Source: Juglans regia | Lineage: Eukaryota; Streptophyta; Magnoliopsida; Fagales; Juglandaceae | Length of the DNA: 64,000 bases | Assembly: GCF_001411555.2 (NCBI RefSeq) | Contig: NC_049911.1 | Location: 29,361,044 to 29,425,043, forward strand | Direction: 5' to 3' | Shown here: piece after piece, positions 26,627 through 39,385 of the stretch | How the letters are laid out: each line of letters opens with the position of its first letter | Position numbering within the stretch: the stretch's first letter is position 1 | Made by a program: the position numbers and the translations under genes | Notes under the pieces: generated by a model | The model's database searches: none | What the model saw: only the letters and a program-made list of their open reading frames with translations | Told to the model about the DNA's origin: nothing

Positions 26627-28026
26627 AGTTTGTTTATTATTTTTCCACTATCTTTTATCTTGGGACCAGCCCCTGGCTAGGAGAGATATGGTGGGAAAGC
26701 TTTTGTTTTTTTAGGAGTAATGGCAGGCTATATATGGACCAAGACTAGATGTGATTTGGTCTTTAATTATGCCTTATTGCATCGTGGGTATATGGGCCTG
26801 AGAAACTTGTATCGTCACATATAAGGCATGGGATATGTGATTGTTATCATATTTTTCTCTAGATTCCTGTGATCCATCTGGACAAAATTCCTATTTATGT
26901 AAACTTAGAGCATAGGTATTGGTATATTTATATGCAAATATAAACACATATTTAGCTATCTAGACCAATAAATTTACTATATTAGATTATGCATATGTAA
27001 ATATTTGGGTTGCTATAAACAATACTATTACATCTTTGCAGACGGATTGTTCACTCTTGAAATTATATTTTATTACCCCCCCTCTCTCTCTCCAACGAGA
27101 TTATTTTCCAAAAGAAAACTTAACCTTCCTCTTCTCTCTCCTCCCTTAACACTCGACATAACCCTTTCTCTCGAGTAAAACATGTGTAGCTCTCTCTCTC
27201 AATAGCTCTAGACGAAACAATAGCAACTCTCGACGGATCTAGCAATGGCAAATGTATGATTTTCTCCCTCTGTTCTCTATTTCTTCCTTCTCTCTCTCTC
27301 TCTCTGGTCGAGTGAAGGTTCCCTATTTCTCCCTCCCAAAACCTTTGATCATGTGATGATTTTCAGGAATTTGGTCTCCCATGAGGACATTGCACTTCCT
27401 CCATCGCGTCGCTATTCATCACCATTGCCGCTGCACTTGCTTGTTGTTTTCTGTATCGACTAGCTAGGGTAAATGAAACTCTCTCTCTCCCTCTCTGTGT
27501 GTTTTGCCCAGAGATTTTTAACATAGATTTTAGCTTGTTGTAATTGTTGTTTGGATGTTTTGCTTAATCCAGATTAGGGTTTTGATTTTTGAACTAATTT
27601 TAAGGATGAATTTAGAGTTTCAATTTTCTAATTTTTGTAAATGGGTCCTTTGATTTTTGTAAACATTTAGGAGCAAGAGAGTGGTATTTTATTGCTTTGT
27701 CCTTTGGTTTTGCTTAATCTAGATAATGTTTTGATTTTCTATTCTTGGTTTTAGATTAGGCATGTGATTTTATGATTTCATATGAGTAAGCATGAGACTA
27801 TGACTAAGCTTCCCTGAGTTGGCAATACCTTGGTGAAAATTTTAATTTGCTTCTCTCTAATGGAATGGTTTTTATTCATGCAATGTGTCTGGTGCTGCTG
27901 TGATAAACAAAATGCTTTGCCATTGATATGGCTCGTTTGTTGCCACAATACATGATTATCATAGCCTTCTCTTGTTTGATCATATATACAACATATAGAG
28001 TAATTGATTGTTGCTTTTTTGTGCAT
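26627..28026. other. Intergenic, no recognised gene
   Basis: Around 27070-27310 there are several CT-rich tracts with an ATG at 27244, which resembles a plant leader, but no open frame of recognisable content follows. Around 26905-27060 AT-rich sequence with GAGCATAGGTATTGGTATAT may be another short element. An unannotated transcript is possible but not supported. Confidence 0.4.
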
Positions 28027-28789
28027 TGTAACTCCTCGTTCTTCGATAAAGACATTTTAGAATTTTTGAGAAGTCAGTATGCTACTAAACTTGACTAAAA
28101 ATTTATTTTTTTAATGATGCGCCAGATACGAAAGATTCCATAAATAAAACAAACTTTATTAAATACTTAAAATCTAAAATAAAGTCTACGGAAGTACTTA
28201 TTTAAAAAAAAATACTAAATTTTCATGTGTTTATCAAAATAATTTATTTATACCTTAAATCATAAAATGAACACGACATAAATTATTTAAGCCCATGCCT
28301 CGCCTCCCTGGGTCAAGTCATGTTCTGTAATCTCATCCTCATAAATGTCATCACTTGAGGTGGTTTAAAAGCATAAAAATATATAAAAATGAGTCGAATA
28401 CTCAATAAACAATACATCATACAGTAAACATAATAAACATAAGATTTCTTGAAAAACATGCATAATCATAAATAGTAGTAAATACATACGTAAATAACAT
28501 GAACATAAACTTATTTTTCACTTATCAAAAGCCGATACCCACTGTTGACCCCAGTGAGTTAGGATTAGCGAATCTAAGTAGATTATGATTCTGTCCATGG
28601 CCGCGGTTTGTGGAATCTATACATAAGGAAGACATACTGGATGCATTACCAGCATGCATGACCTGGCAATGCAATATGCCCATAACATAGGTACCGTCTT
28701 CATATCATAACATAGGCCGTTACATATCTTATCATAATCATAGTTACATACTTGTCATTTCATAGATTTTAAAAGAAATCACATGCATA

Positions 28790-29080
28790 CCTGCATATCA
28801 TATCATAGATTTCAAATGAAATCGCATTCTTTCATAAATGTCATGATACCTATTTCCTCACATAAAATCATGATTTTTCATAAATATTTTGATGCATAAA
28901 TCTTCACATAAAATCATGCATGGCTTTTAATAAATTATTTTCATGCATAACTCCCATATAAAATCATGACCTTTCATAAATCTTTTGATGCATATCTCAA
29001 TTCATAAAATCATGAGTTTTCATAAATAATTTAAAGCATAATTTTTTATGTAAAATCATGAATTTTCATAATTTTATCAT
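28790..29080. repeat. Degenerate CATAAAATCATG tandem array
   Basis: Repeats of roughly 50-65 bp are built from a CATAAAATCATG-type motif, TTTTCATAAAT and GATGCATA segments. About five units are recognisable with substantial drift. The array lies inside the left half of the TGTAAC-ended element. Confidence 0.65.
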
Positions 29081-29542
29081 GTCTTGGGTATGTAAAAAAA
29101 TGCCTCCAATGAAGGGCATACATGTATAATATTTTTATAAAAGACAAGCAGTTTATTGTACATACGTGTAAGGTATGATCATGCTACCTACCTCGTAGTG
29201 TTGATCCAATATTTTCGGGACGCAACTAATTACCTATAAAATACATGTAATTAGCGTAAATTTCTAACTTAACACGTACTTCGTAATTAATCAAACACCT
29301 GAATTTCGAAATTAACCTATATTTTCATAAATCTTGATCCTTCATAACTCTAAAATCACATTGACTCCATAATATTGGCATCAATTCTATATATCTAGAG
29401 TTTATATGTCCAATTTAAAATTTTCGACATTTCGTCAATTTTTTCTAAAATAGTCCACCCTTTCGTGCGTAACTCTGTTAAAACCATAAATACATATATA
29501 TATATATATATATATATAAATATATACACACTAGGTAAAAGC

Positions 29543-29559
29543 AACGTGCAATGCACGTT
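29543..29559 (-). terminator. Helitron 3' hairpin
   Basis: A seven-base perfect stem AACGTGC/GCACGTT with a 3-nt loop lies 8 nt before the terminal CTAG. In Helitrons this hairpin acts as the signal that ends rolling-circle strand transfer; it is not a transcription terminator. Confidence 0.8.
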
Positions 29560-30049
29560 TGCTTAGTTTATGTTTATTTTTTTTATGAATTAATTTTTTA
29601 TTAATAAGGACATAATTTTTTGGCTTAATTAAATAACGATATAATGTTTATGTCATATAAATTAACATCACAAGCCAAAGAAGAGCATTAATTGAAGCTA
29701 TAATATGGTCTTATAAATAAACGTCGTTCATAGTCTTATGAAAGTTATTTGATATAATTTTGATTCTAGGATGACGTTCCAGCATTTTTCTCATCTTGCA
29801 TTTCCTCAATAGAGATGACATTATAATGCTTATGTTTTTTCTCTTTCAATTTCTCTAGATCTGCATAAACTTGAATCTTCCATGTTTTTGTTGATAATTT
29901 ATCCTCAATGCTTTTTATATATGATTGATCTTCCTACAAAAAAAAAATTTTGAATAGTTTTACATAATTAATTAAAACCCAATTTCGTTTTTAATTAACT
30001 CATTATAACCAAACTCAACTTTTGAATAAAAATTTTAAAAGATACCTCT

Positions 30050-31930
30050 CCAGAATGTTCCATCAGCTCAACTGCTGAACAACCAAATGCCTCTTCTGCT
30101 ACTTCACCAAACATAATAACAGCTATCTTTCCAGTATTATCATCCAGTTCAACATATGCCCTAGCACTTTAAATGTATTGAATATATTATTTTAAATTTG
30201 AATATTGTGAAATTCAAAATTAAATTAGATATCAATTGTAAAATAAAATTATAAGATACATACCGTGGTTTGCAGACCCTTTGGCTTTTGTAATATATAC
30301 AAACGAAACTTTCATTATACTTATATCCAGTTTCTTTATTACAGCCAATACATGACATGTAATAAAATACTTGGTCCAAGTCAATCACATTTATCTTCGT
30401 CTCTATCCAGAATTTTAGTTTCTACATTAAATCATAATCAAATTTTAAGATGAATGTTTGTGTAAATATTTTAATTTATTACTAATAAAATAATATTTAC
30501 CTCCATGGGTTGCAAACCCTTCATCAACTCTGCAATATCGCAATTCTTCACAATTTCTCGAATACCAACAGATGATAGAGGGGCAGATGGGTATGTCAAG
30601 TTTCTTGCAATGATACTCTTAATTATCAAATGATTATTATCTGCCCTTAAAATTTAGAAATGAAGAATAATATAAGGAAATGAAATATGTAGATAAATTA
30701 CATAAATCGCATAATTAACTCTAATATAAATGTATTAATATGTAATCTTTAATTTTTTAGAATTATCATTTCTTCATTGTAGCTGCCTCGGGAAGAAGAA
30801 GATTAATTGTAAAGGTACTTGACGGACGTGATGACAGAGACAATCCTTTGTTGAAATTGAGATCAATATTAATGCTAACATATACAATACGAGAAAATAA
30901 CTAAGTTGCTTAATTATTATAAATATCGTTTTTTGATCTAACATATATTTTTGTTCCAAGTATTATTGGTTTATCTTCAAAAAGTTTTGATATTTTCTGA
31001 CATTTGTCTTGGACAAATTGACCCCATATAGTCAAACATATGGGGTTCAAGCCACAAAATTGAAATAATTAAAAGAATTAATAGAATTTTCAAAATTAAT
31101 ATTGGAGTTCAATTTTAAAAGAAATGAGAAGTTATAAGAATTTTTTACCTTTCATCAATAACATATATCTCTTGGATTATTGTTGGTCCAAATTCTGTCG
31201 TTACCTATTTAGCTGGCTTAATTTTGATTGCAACAGCTAAAATATCTAAATATTCAAATAGAAATGTTAATTTATTGATAAATGATTTATAATAAAATTA
31301 AAATTTAATTACCTATTTCTGCAATCGTCTCTTTGTAGGCCTCTACTTCCTTGAATAGGACGGTCATATTTTGTTGTCTCTATTTGCTCTTCATTTTGTA
31401 GAACATCTTCTATTATTGTTCTTGAGTTCAGGATCCATTGATATTGATATTCTCCAATTTTGTACTTTGGATCTACTGGTTTGACATGTGCATTGCTAAT
31501 ATAATATGACTGAAAAATATTTAAAGTCTATTCCCTGTGGTCAATATCAGTTCCAAACATTGCTGCCTGCACTCGATTCCCTTGGAATAACAATAAAAAT
31601 AATTGTGATTAATAGTGTATTATATTTTATATAAAATTATGAGAATTATTTAACTAAAATATTTTTTTTAATAATTTTTGTATTTTTTATTTCTTTTAAA
31701 CAAAATATGTTGTAAAAAGATAAATAAATAAATGCAGCATTATTAATATTTTTATATAATATGATAGAATTTAAGAACCTCCAATTACAAAGAATATTAA
31801 AAATTTGAAACGTAATATATGCTAACAAATATTATACATCTTCATCAAATAATGTCATATTTTGGTACTTCACAGTTGTGCATTGGCTTATTCGTTTGGG
31901 TGACTTCTTCTCAACGATCATCTTAATTTT
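30050..31930 (-). pseudogene. RPA1-like single-strand-binding protein remnant of the Helitron
   Basis: On the minus strand several blocks match RPA70/RPA1-type OB-fold proteins: QCTTVKYQNMTLFDE near 31850-31890, VKPVDPKYKIGEYQYQWIL near 31440-31490, a zinc-ribbon segment YYMSCIGCNKETGYKYNES near 30320-30370, and ARAYVELDDNTGKIAVIMFG followed by FGCSAVELMEHSGE near 30060-30170. Frameshifts and AT-rich gaps, some possibly former introns, separate the blocks. Plant Helitrons commonly carry such RPA-like genes, thought to coat single-stranded DNA during rolling-circle transposition. It is unlikely to encode a full protein now. Confidence 0.75.
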
Positions 31931-32173
31931 TCAGTTTCTTGTATTTGGAGTGATATCCTTTATTGATATATACACTGTCTGCATTTTTTCCCCATTTTAG
32001 ATACAAAAATTTCATATGCATAAGTATAACAAGTATTAATCTAAATTTTTGACATACCAAAACAATTGACGAAGACATTTAATTAAATGATTGAATATTA
32101 ATCATATAGAGATTAATATTATAATAGACAGTAAATCGGAACTATACAATTAAATCTAGTTACATGTATAACA

Positions 32174-33010
32174 TTAATTTGAACATGATAATGTTAGTAA
32201 TTTCGTAAACACAATATTTTTTGTGCAGTTATTTTCACGTTGTTCAGTGGACACTGGTCTTATTAGAATCCTCGCTGTAGATGATGTCTTTGCTCTTGAT
32301 AAAACCATATATAATTGACCATGTGAAAAAATTGGTTGAGGTAAATAAATCATAACATAATCCAATGTCTGCCCATGTGACTTATTTATAATCATTGCGA
32401 AACTTAATCTTATAGGGAATTGAGCTTGTTTAAATGGAAAACCACTATTTTCATCAACATTTGGTAAGAATTGTATCATTGGAATGAACACCATTTTTCC
32501 GATATGGTATCCAACTACAATTTCGGCATCTATGATATTTCGATCAAAAGTCCGAAAAATTAAACGGGTTCTATTGCATAGCCCTTCTAAAGGATCAATG
32601 TTTCTAAGCAGCATGATGAGACAATTTTTCTTGAGTAATAATTCATTAGGCAGAATTTCATTTGGAGTTAGAGTATTCAAGAAATCTTCCATAACTGATT
32701 GTTCAGATGCATCTATTGTCTCATCAAAACTGTAATATCGCTGAACTTCACTTGGGAACCTATGAATTAACAATGCATTTATTTCATCAACAGAACCGTT
32801 CTTCGGTGTTAATATGACCCGATTCATCATAGTTGAAATATTTGTTGAATATTCTTCAAAATTGTGGAAAACATTTTCTATTAAATGATCTAAGGAAGTG
32901 TTGTTATCATCATAAGGAACAAGCATCCCATTCGAAATTTTTATGATTTCATTAATTGTGTTCGGTGGCATTCCGTTGCCTACTTCTAACACATAATCTA
33001 CTTGCTATCT
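32174..33010 (-). pseudogene. Helitron PIF1-like helicase, C-terminal part
   Basis: A 272-codon open frame encodes the C-terminal half of a Helitron helicase. Signature blocks are RVILTPKNGSVDEINALLI (motif IV region), NCLIMLLRNIDPLEGLCNRT, RLIFRTFDRNIIDAEIVVG, FAMIINKSHGQTLDYVMIYL (motif V/VI area, with KSHGQ) and HGQLYMVLSRAKTSS. The Walker A/B half and the Rep/HUH nuclease domain are absent upstream, where the frame breaks near 33010 and a MITE lies at 33129. This is therefore a truncated helicase, despite the long open frame. Confidence 0.88.
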
Positions 33011-33128
33011 TTATCCAAATGCTTTTCCTAGTGCACAAACTTTTGTTGAGTAAAAATGACTTACAAAACTTTATTTTTTTAATACATGGTAGTGCCCCTT
33101 TTGGCTCTCATGTGTGGAGAACACATTA

Positions 33129-33308
33129 AGGCTGCGTTTTAATATTGAAATGAGTTGAGTTGAGATGATAAAATATTGTTAAAATATTATTTTTTAATAT
33201 TATTAATATTTTGAAACTTGAAAAAATTAAATTGTTTATTATATTTTGTGTTGGAATTTAAAAAAATTGTAATAATGAATTGAGATAATTGAGTTGTGTT
33301 TAGGTTCC
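33129..33308. repeat. MITE of the GAGATGAGATGA family, copy 6
   Basis: It begins AGGCTGCGTTTTAATATTGA, has the shared core, and ends near GAGTTGTGTTTAGG. It inserted just upstream of the surviving helicase fragment inside the Helitron, so it is younger than the Helitron insertion or travelled with it. Confidence 0.7.
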
Positions 33309-33510
33309 ATCACAATCCGCGTCACCACTCCAAAATCACATCCTGGTCGTCCACTCCAATTGACAAAACACAAATTGTGGCCGCATCCACCGTTCGGTTT
33401 CATACAGAGAAAACACACGGATAGTGAATTCTATCCGTCTGATCCTCTAGAAACTGACCTCTTTCTCTCTCAATCTTACGGGAAAGTGTATCATATTTGC
33501 TCTAAACAGA

Positions 33511-33512
<2 letters not shown>

Positions 33513-33549
<37 letters not shown>
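33513..33549. repeat. (CT)n microsatellite
   Basis: About 18 CT units lie directly ahead of an ATG at 33557. CT-rich stretches are common in plant 5' leaders. Confidence 0.85.
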
Positions 33550-33551
<2 letters not shown>

Positions 33552-33556
33552 CAACC

Positions 33557-34343
33557 ATGGCAACACCTCCCAAGCCAAAGCCACACGCAGAACCCAGAGT
33601 CGAAAACCACCGTAACCCTCCTCCAAATATATACTGCTCAGCCACCTTGAGGCCATCCCCTTTTCAGCACCACCTCTTCCAGCACCGGTAGATGAAACTC
33701 CTAACCACCACTACTCCTCTTTAAGCTGATTGTGATTTTCCCCTCAATAGAAGCCATAACCCCTCTCTCTCTCTCCCCCATGGTATCCAGATCTGAGTGG
33801 TTTTAATTTTTATTTTTTTTTTACTTTTTGGTTGATCTGCAAATTTCTTTTTTGCTTTCGTTTTCTATTGTTTCATTTTTTTTGTTTTTCTTGTATGTTG
33901 TGTTTGGATGTAGATGAAGAAATAGGTGGTATTTTTTTTTTTTTTTTGTGATTCTGTGTAATTTTTTTTTTTTTTTATACTTTCACTCCAATATTCGCTA
34001 TCTTTTTGTTTGGTTCTTTTCTTTTCTTTTTGTTTTTTGTTATGGGTTCTGGAATCGAGACCTCTGGTTGTTCATTGATGGCTTTCTTCCCTCCACGAGT
34101 GCCTTTGGTTTTTTGTTCTGTTTTTGCCCTTTTTTTTTCTAGGTTCTGGAATCTGGACCTCCGCCAAGTTAAGAAATGATAAAGTTTCTTCCTTCCAGCC
34201 TGTCACATGTTGTGTTTGTTAATTTTTTTTATTTTAGTTTTTTTGTGCTTTACGGTTTATTTTTTATTTTGTATTTTTGCTCATTTAGGACTGTTTTGAA
34301 TATCTTCGTGAAGTTCTCTGCAAGGAGAAGAGCTGTAAGCCTG
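33557..34343 (+). other. Possible captured exons inside the Helitron
   Basis: An ATG at 33557 after a CT-rich leader opens a frame (MATPPKPKPHAEPRVENHR...) running to a plausible donor, CACCG|GTAGAT, at 33687 (131 nt). A T-rich intron-like stretch then leads to TCATTTAG|GACTG at 34289. A 55-nt exon-like block ends at CCTG|GTAAAA (34343). The two join in frame to give ...RTVLNIFVKFSARRR. The strand is opposite to the Helitron genes. I do not recognise the protein. Plant Helitrons often capture gene pieces, but chance splice-like sites in T-rich DNA are an alternative. Confidence 0.3.
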
Positions 34344-36840
34344 GTAAAATCCAAACTATTTATATTTTTTCCCTTACTCGGCTTTACATTCTTGTTGGTT
34401 GTGCAGTCCTAGTATATCTCTGTTCTGTTTTTTTTTTTTTGGAAATGGTTTTACTTTTTTTTTTTTTTTTTTGGTTTATTGATTGATGTTATAAACATGT
34501 TCAGATCTTTGTTTTTCTTTGTAGTTTTCTTTGTTGTTGCTTGTGCAGTTCTTCTTCAAGTATATTGTACTACATATTTGATTTTTTTTTACATGAATAT
34601 TGGGTCTGAAGATATGAAAATTGGAACTTCCTGATTGCTAATCTGTTGTGATTTCCTCACCGTGAGTGTTAGCCATAATGGGGCAGTATCATGGTTATAT
34701 TGATCTAGTTTAGCTCACATAGGTGTTAATTTAGTCCTTTATTACGAATTATGCTCAGTGTTAACTTCTTTATATATTTTAGCCCACCTCATGCTGGAGA
34801 CTATTCCTGCACGCAGCATGATTTTTAATACACGATATCTCAAGTAGCTACTTCTGAGAACACCATTTCCTGTTGTTTCCTTTTTTTTTTTTTTTTTTAT
34901 GACTGATTTTTTTTTTTTTTTTTTACCTGCTTGTTTGCTTTTTGTGGTTTATTTATAAAGATAGGTGGTACGCCTAATATTGCAACTCTGTGGTCATCAG
35001 AACTATGAGTCATAGAATCTATCGTTAGGCTATATTTAAGTATAATTTTTCTTCTTACGTGTATTTGTTACAAAACACGTAATTCTGCCTTTAGCTCCGA
35101 TTATCCTTTCTCTTGTTTGTAGGACTTCTCATGGTGACAAGGCAGATACATTCTTTCTTATTCTTTTTCCATCTCTTCCTCTCTCCCATGTTTTTTTTTT
35201 TTGTTTGTTTAAATATACTTTGATTTGTGAACATTATTTGGAAGGTGGTGAATTTATCTGATTTTAATGCATGATATATTTCATAAGCAGCTACTACAAC
35301 ACTCTATCCTATTGTTTCTGTATTTTTTTCCTCTTTTTTGGTTGTGATATCTCGATTTTTTTCCGGAAAAAGTTGTTGATATTATCTCATTGAGTTTTAC
35401 ACACGCACACTCAGTTTTTACACTCAATTTTACTTTTTCTTATCTAAAATTGAAAAAAAATACGCAAAAAACACAGACCCATGAGCATAAGCAAGTGCAT
35501 AATATCAAAATTAGATGTTTTGTTTTTTCCTATTAAATTAACTTCTACTTTAACACTGCCATGTGACGAAGTTAAATCAACAGAGTAAATGAAGGTTCTT
35601 AATGGATTCCAACGTGAGGTTCTTAATATTTTCGTGTAAATATTTATTTGTAAACTCTTTGTATGCGTGCTCCATTTTATATATATTTGATCTACATTTT
35701 TTTAATAGTTGTTGTAGTAACATAATTGATTTAAGATTTGAAGGTTGAAGTAATGGTAGTATATATCTAAGTATTTGTAATTCAAATCTGTTAAAATACA
35801 AATTATTTTTTCTTGGTTTGTTTATTTTCTTATGGATTTAATTTTCTTGGTTTGTATTGTATTGATGGTTTATTTTTTTCATGGAAAATTGCACTGAAGC
35901 TCTCCTCATTCTGAAATCAGTATGTTTCTTTCATTCTCATCATTTTTTCCTTCAGGTTTGTTTTCACTTTTTTTTTTTTTTGCATGTTTGCTGTGAATTT
36001 TCTTTTTTAATTCTACGTGGTTTTTTTTCTTAAATTTCTTTGAAAGCACAAGCATGCTACTCACAATATGCACACATGGTTTTCCTATTTTCTGGGTTTA
36101 TATCTGGTTGTTGGTATCCTTTATATGAGCTATAAACGCAAAGCATAGCTAGACTATAAATATACTATAAACACACAAAAGTTAGTTAGACTGACAAACT
36201 ATAAACGCAAAACATATATACACTATAGATATACTATGAATACAAAAAAGGTGGTTAGACTGACTTTTTCAATGTTTCCTCCAAACTTTAATACCATTGC
36301 ACTGCTTCCAGACACTTAATTTGAGAGAAACACAGCATAGAAGAAAGATAAACTGAATATGCAGTTGACCAATTAATTTTTCTGTTTTTTATTAAGTTTT
36401 ATAATAGAAAACACAGATGTTTACATAAGGTAGATAGATAAAAATATAGAAGATTACCTCAAACCCAGTGGAATTTGAATATGTGAATCTCTAGTAGCTT
36501 CCAACATCACAAAGATGAATACAAACTCAAGGAGAAACAGAGGAAATTTCTTTGGCTGAGAAGACTATTTGATGCGTTGTTATTCTTTAAATTTTATGCA
36601 TCTGTATTTTTTTTTAATATGTAATTGTTAATTAGAGATATGAATCAGCAGATATAAATACAATGAATGTTAACATGGACGTAAAAGACGTTTAATAAAT
36701 GGACGTTTAATATTCTCATTTTTAATAATTTAACAATTAATAAATGGACGTAAAAGACCTAATAAAATGGGCATCAAATTTGACCAATAAATAGGCATCA
36801 AATTTGAGAAAACGGCACAATCAATAAATGGACGAAAAAT
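34344..36840. other. T-rich filler of the Helitron, no gene seen
   Basis: Long T runs and AT-rich sequence predominate, with no recognised protein on either strand. Toward 36660-36900 CGTCCATTTATT and GATGCC/GATACCCATTTAT motifs repeat, which look like Helitron 5' subterminal sequence. Confidence 0.5.
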
Positions 36841-39385
36841 AAATGGGTATCAAATTTGAGAATACATCTGTTAAACGGATGAGAATAATTTTTAACGGCA
36901 AAACAATGAAAAATATTAAAACAAGAATTGCCGTTTCATAAGCTATTTTTTATATATATAAAGAGATATATCCCATCAAGCGCAACACCTAAATATGTCC
37001 GTCCATTTACATTAAGTCTATATTATCGTTATTAACTATACATTACACTACGTAATGCTCCAACATATATATTAAAGTCACGAGACTTAATAGGTTGATC
37101 AAGGGTGGGGATGTACTGCATTTTATCAGAGAGAGCGAGAGAGTTCACTTACAGAGGAGATTTGGACGTCGATGGGCTCTAGGTGGTTCATCGGTGGCTC
37201 AAAACTGGAGAGCTTGGTGCTGGTTAGAGAGACCAAGAGAGAAACCGAAAGCTTGAGAGAGGGAGAGAGAGATTACGGGAGAAGGAAACACGGCGTGAGG
37301 GAGAGAGCTTGACGTCGGGAGGAGTAGAGGGAGATTACGAGTGCGCTGATGACTTATAGTGCCGCTGACGGTGATGGAGATGGTCGGAACTGGGTTGTCT
37401 CCGATGGGCGGTGGCGGTCCGACGATGGAAAAGCCTGGGTTGCGTGGTCTCCGAGTGTTCCAAACTTGCTCTGTTTTTTTAGCAACAAAACAGAGTTGCT
37501 TCCGTTACTTCTTTGTGCAGGTGGTTGCCGTGCATGGAGCTGGTGCACACGGTGGGTTTTGAGTGGTTGCAGTCTTTGCGCGGAGCTGGGTAGCAGCTAC
37601 CCTTCGGTGGTTTTCTGCAGTCGCGTTGCTGTGGTTGCTTGAGTTTCCTAATGGCTGTTTTATGGTTGTTCACGGAGGATGTTGAAAAAAGTTTTGGCGT
37701 GGGAACGGATGTAGTGGCTTGCGGTTTGGGTTGGCGTGGAAGGGATCAGAGTGCGACGTGGGGGAGAAGGCGTGGGTTGTGGGGTTCGACGATGGTGGTT
37801 CTTGGTGCACTGCCGTGTGTGATGGTTGGTGCCATGTGGGGTGCATGGGTTTTGTTTTTGAAGCGCTAAAACGAAGGGTGCAGTTTGAGGTTCTGTGTAA
37901 CGAGCATATATATAGAAACAAAAAAAAAAACTGATAAAAACCCTAGAGTGACAAACGTGCATGCAGAGGAACTACATTTCATGCTTGGTTGAAATTCATA
38001 GTTGATCGGAGTTTTATTATGAAAAGGAAAGAATAATGGTAATAATGTTTGGACTCTAACTCACGAACTTGAAGTTTTTTAAAAAAATAATAATTAATAT
38101 AGACTTAACTTTAGGTTAAATAAATATACCTTATTCAATAAACTTTTTTATGGACTTTAATTCATTTATTGAAATTTTAACATAATAAAATTATCTATAA
38201 TCTATTCATAAAAATATAGAATCGGGTCGTTACATGTACCAACAGAATAAACCAGACCTGAGAGAAAATGCATAACTTAATGTGCTCTTCATATCATCAT
38301 ATATACAATATCAATATCAAAACAAAATAAACATTTCTGTTCACCCCTTCCCATGATGGTTAGCAGTGTCATTTGTCCAAATCTTAATTAGGAGCCAAGA
38401 TCCATCAAAATTATTTATAGATCTGCAGCATCTTGTTGCCAACAGTCTTCTCTACCTAATTCAATCCACTGTACCTTTTTTCATCCTAATTAAAGATATA
38501 TAGTTCACTCTATTTAAGGTACCAAAAGTGAACCATGAACATGTCATGAAAGCCAAAGTGGCTCTTTGTTATTAGACAAATGATCAGTACTTCCACCCAC
38601 ATTTTTTTTAAACTTTTATTCTTCCTTTTTTTTAATCACTGCAATTGATCATCTTCTTTATGAAGCTGAAGGTTCCTTCCAAACGGCCTATTAACCCCCT
38701 CTTTCCTCTCACGAAGTCGTGTTTGGGAAAGCACCAACAAAACCATCAAGCACAGACTACAAAAGCTGCTGAGGATTAACATCAAGGAATAAAATAAAAT
38801 AAAATAAAAAAAGCACCTAACAATGGATGCAAACAAATTGACAGTTAATACTACATTTTTTTGTGTGCTTTATAAAATTTTGTTGCATCTTAATTCAGCT
38901 TTCTTCAGCCTTTAATTTGTTTTGTAATGTACAATTCACCTTTTGCAACTTGCAACTACAAAACACCTCTCTCCCCTCGATCCCCTTTTACATACTGCAA
39001 ACATAACTTCTCAAGTTGAATAAGGCAAATTAAATATTATGCTTAAATGTCGAAGCCTGATTAATATTACATTAAACATTAATACTTAATAAATAATGGC
39101 AAAAACCATTACTCTTGTTTGTTTCTTATTTGATGGCAACAATCTTAAACATTAATACTTAATAAATAAATGTTCAAGCCTAGAACCTTTCTTATTTAAA
39201 AGATTTATTCATTAGAACCTCCCGTAATATTGCGCGGCGCTTCCCCCATTTAACTGCAACAAGTATTTTTCTAAATATATAGCACATTACGATCGATGAT
39301 AAGGCTTGCTTGCGAAAACTGTTGTCTTCAAAAGGCTTCCTTAGTAAATGTGGCTTGTAGTGAACTCTTATCTTATTAGGCATTT

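Larger units (their letters stand above)
29531..36966 (-). mobile_element. Helitron (rolling-circle transposon), degenerate
   Basis: On the minus strand the 5' end is TCTCTTTATATATATAAAAA, starting at 36966 and preceded by A. The 3' end at 29531 is CTAG followed by T. Eight bases before CTAG lies the perfect stem AACGTGC/GCACGTT with loop ATT (29543-29559). TC start, CTRR end, a hairpin close to the 3' end and insertion between A and T are the defining Helitron features. Inside, on the same strand, are PIF1-like helicase and RPA-like remnants, as in plant autonomous Helitrons. The Rep nuclease and the N-terminal helicase half are not seen, so this copy is not autonomous. The 3' end is firm; the 5' end is chosen from TC placement and AACGGCAAT-type subterminal sequence. 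Confidence 0.8.
28027..38234. mobile_element. Element with TGTAAC...GTTACA ends, split by a Helitron
   Basis: The left end is TGTAACTCCTCGTTCTTCG at 28027. The right end is ATCGGGTCGTTACA, finishing at 38234, whose complement is TGTAACGACCCGAT. Many plant repeats, as I recall, carry such TGTAACG.CCC/GGG.CGTTACA termini and internal CATAAAATCATG-rich sequence. Removing the Helitron at 29531-36966 leaves about 2.8 kb. No reverse transcriptase or integrase is seen, so it is non-autonomous. Flanking pentamers (TGCAT left, TGTAC right) do not match, so target duplication and exact class remain open. The right part (37130-37960) is GC-richer with GA-rich tracts and open frames on both strands, none recognised. 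Confidence 0.5.

Noticed and set aside
37349..37962. Several overlapping frames on both strands in a GC-richer patch
   Set aside because: Frames on both strands over the same bases reflect GC-rich, stop-poor sequence in the transposable element. None resembles a known protein.
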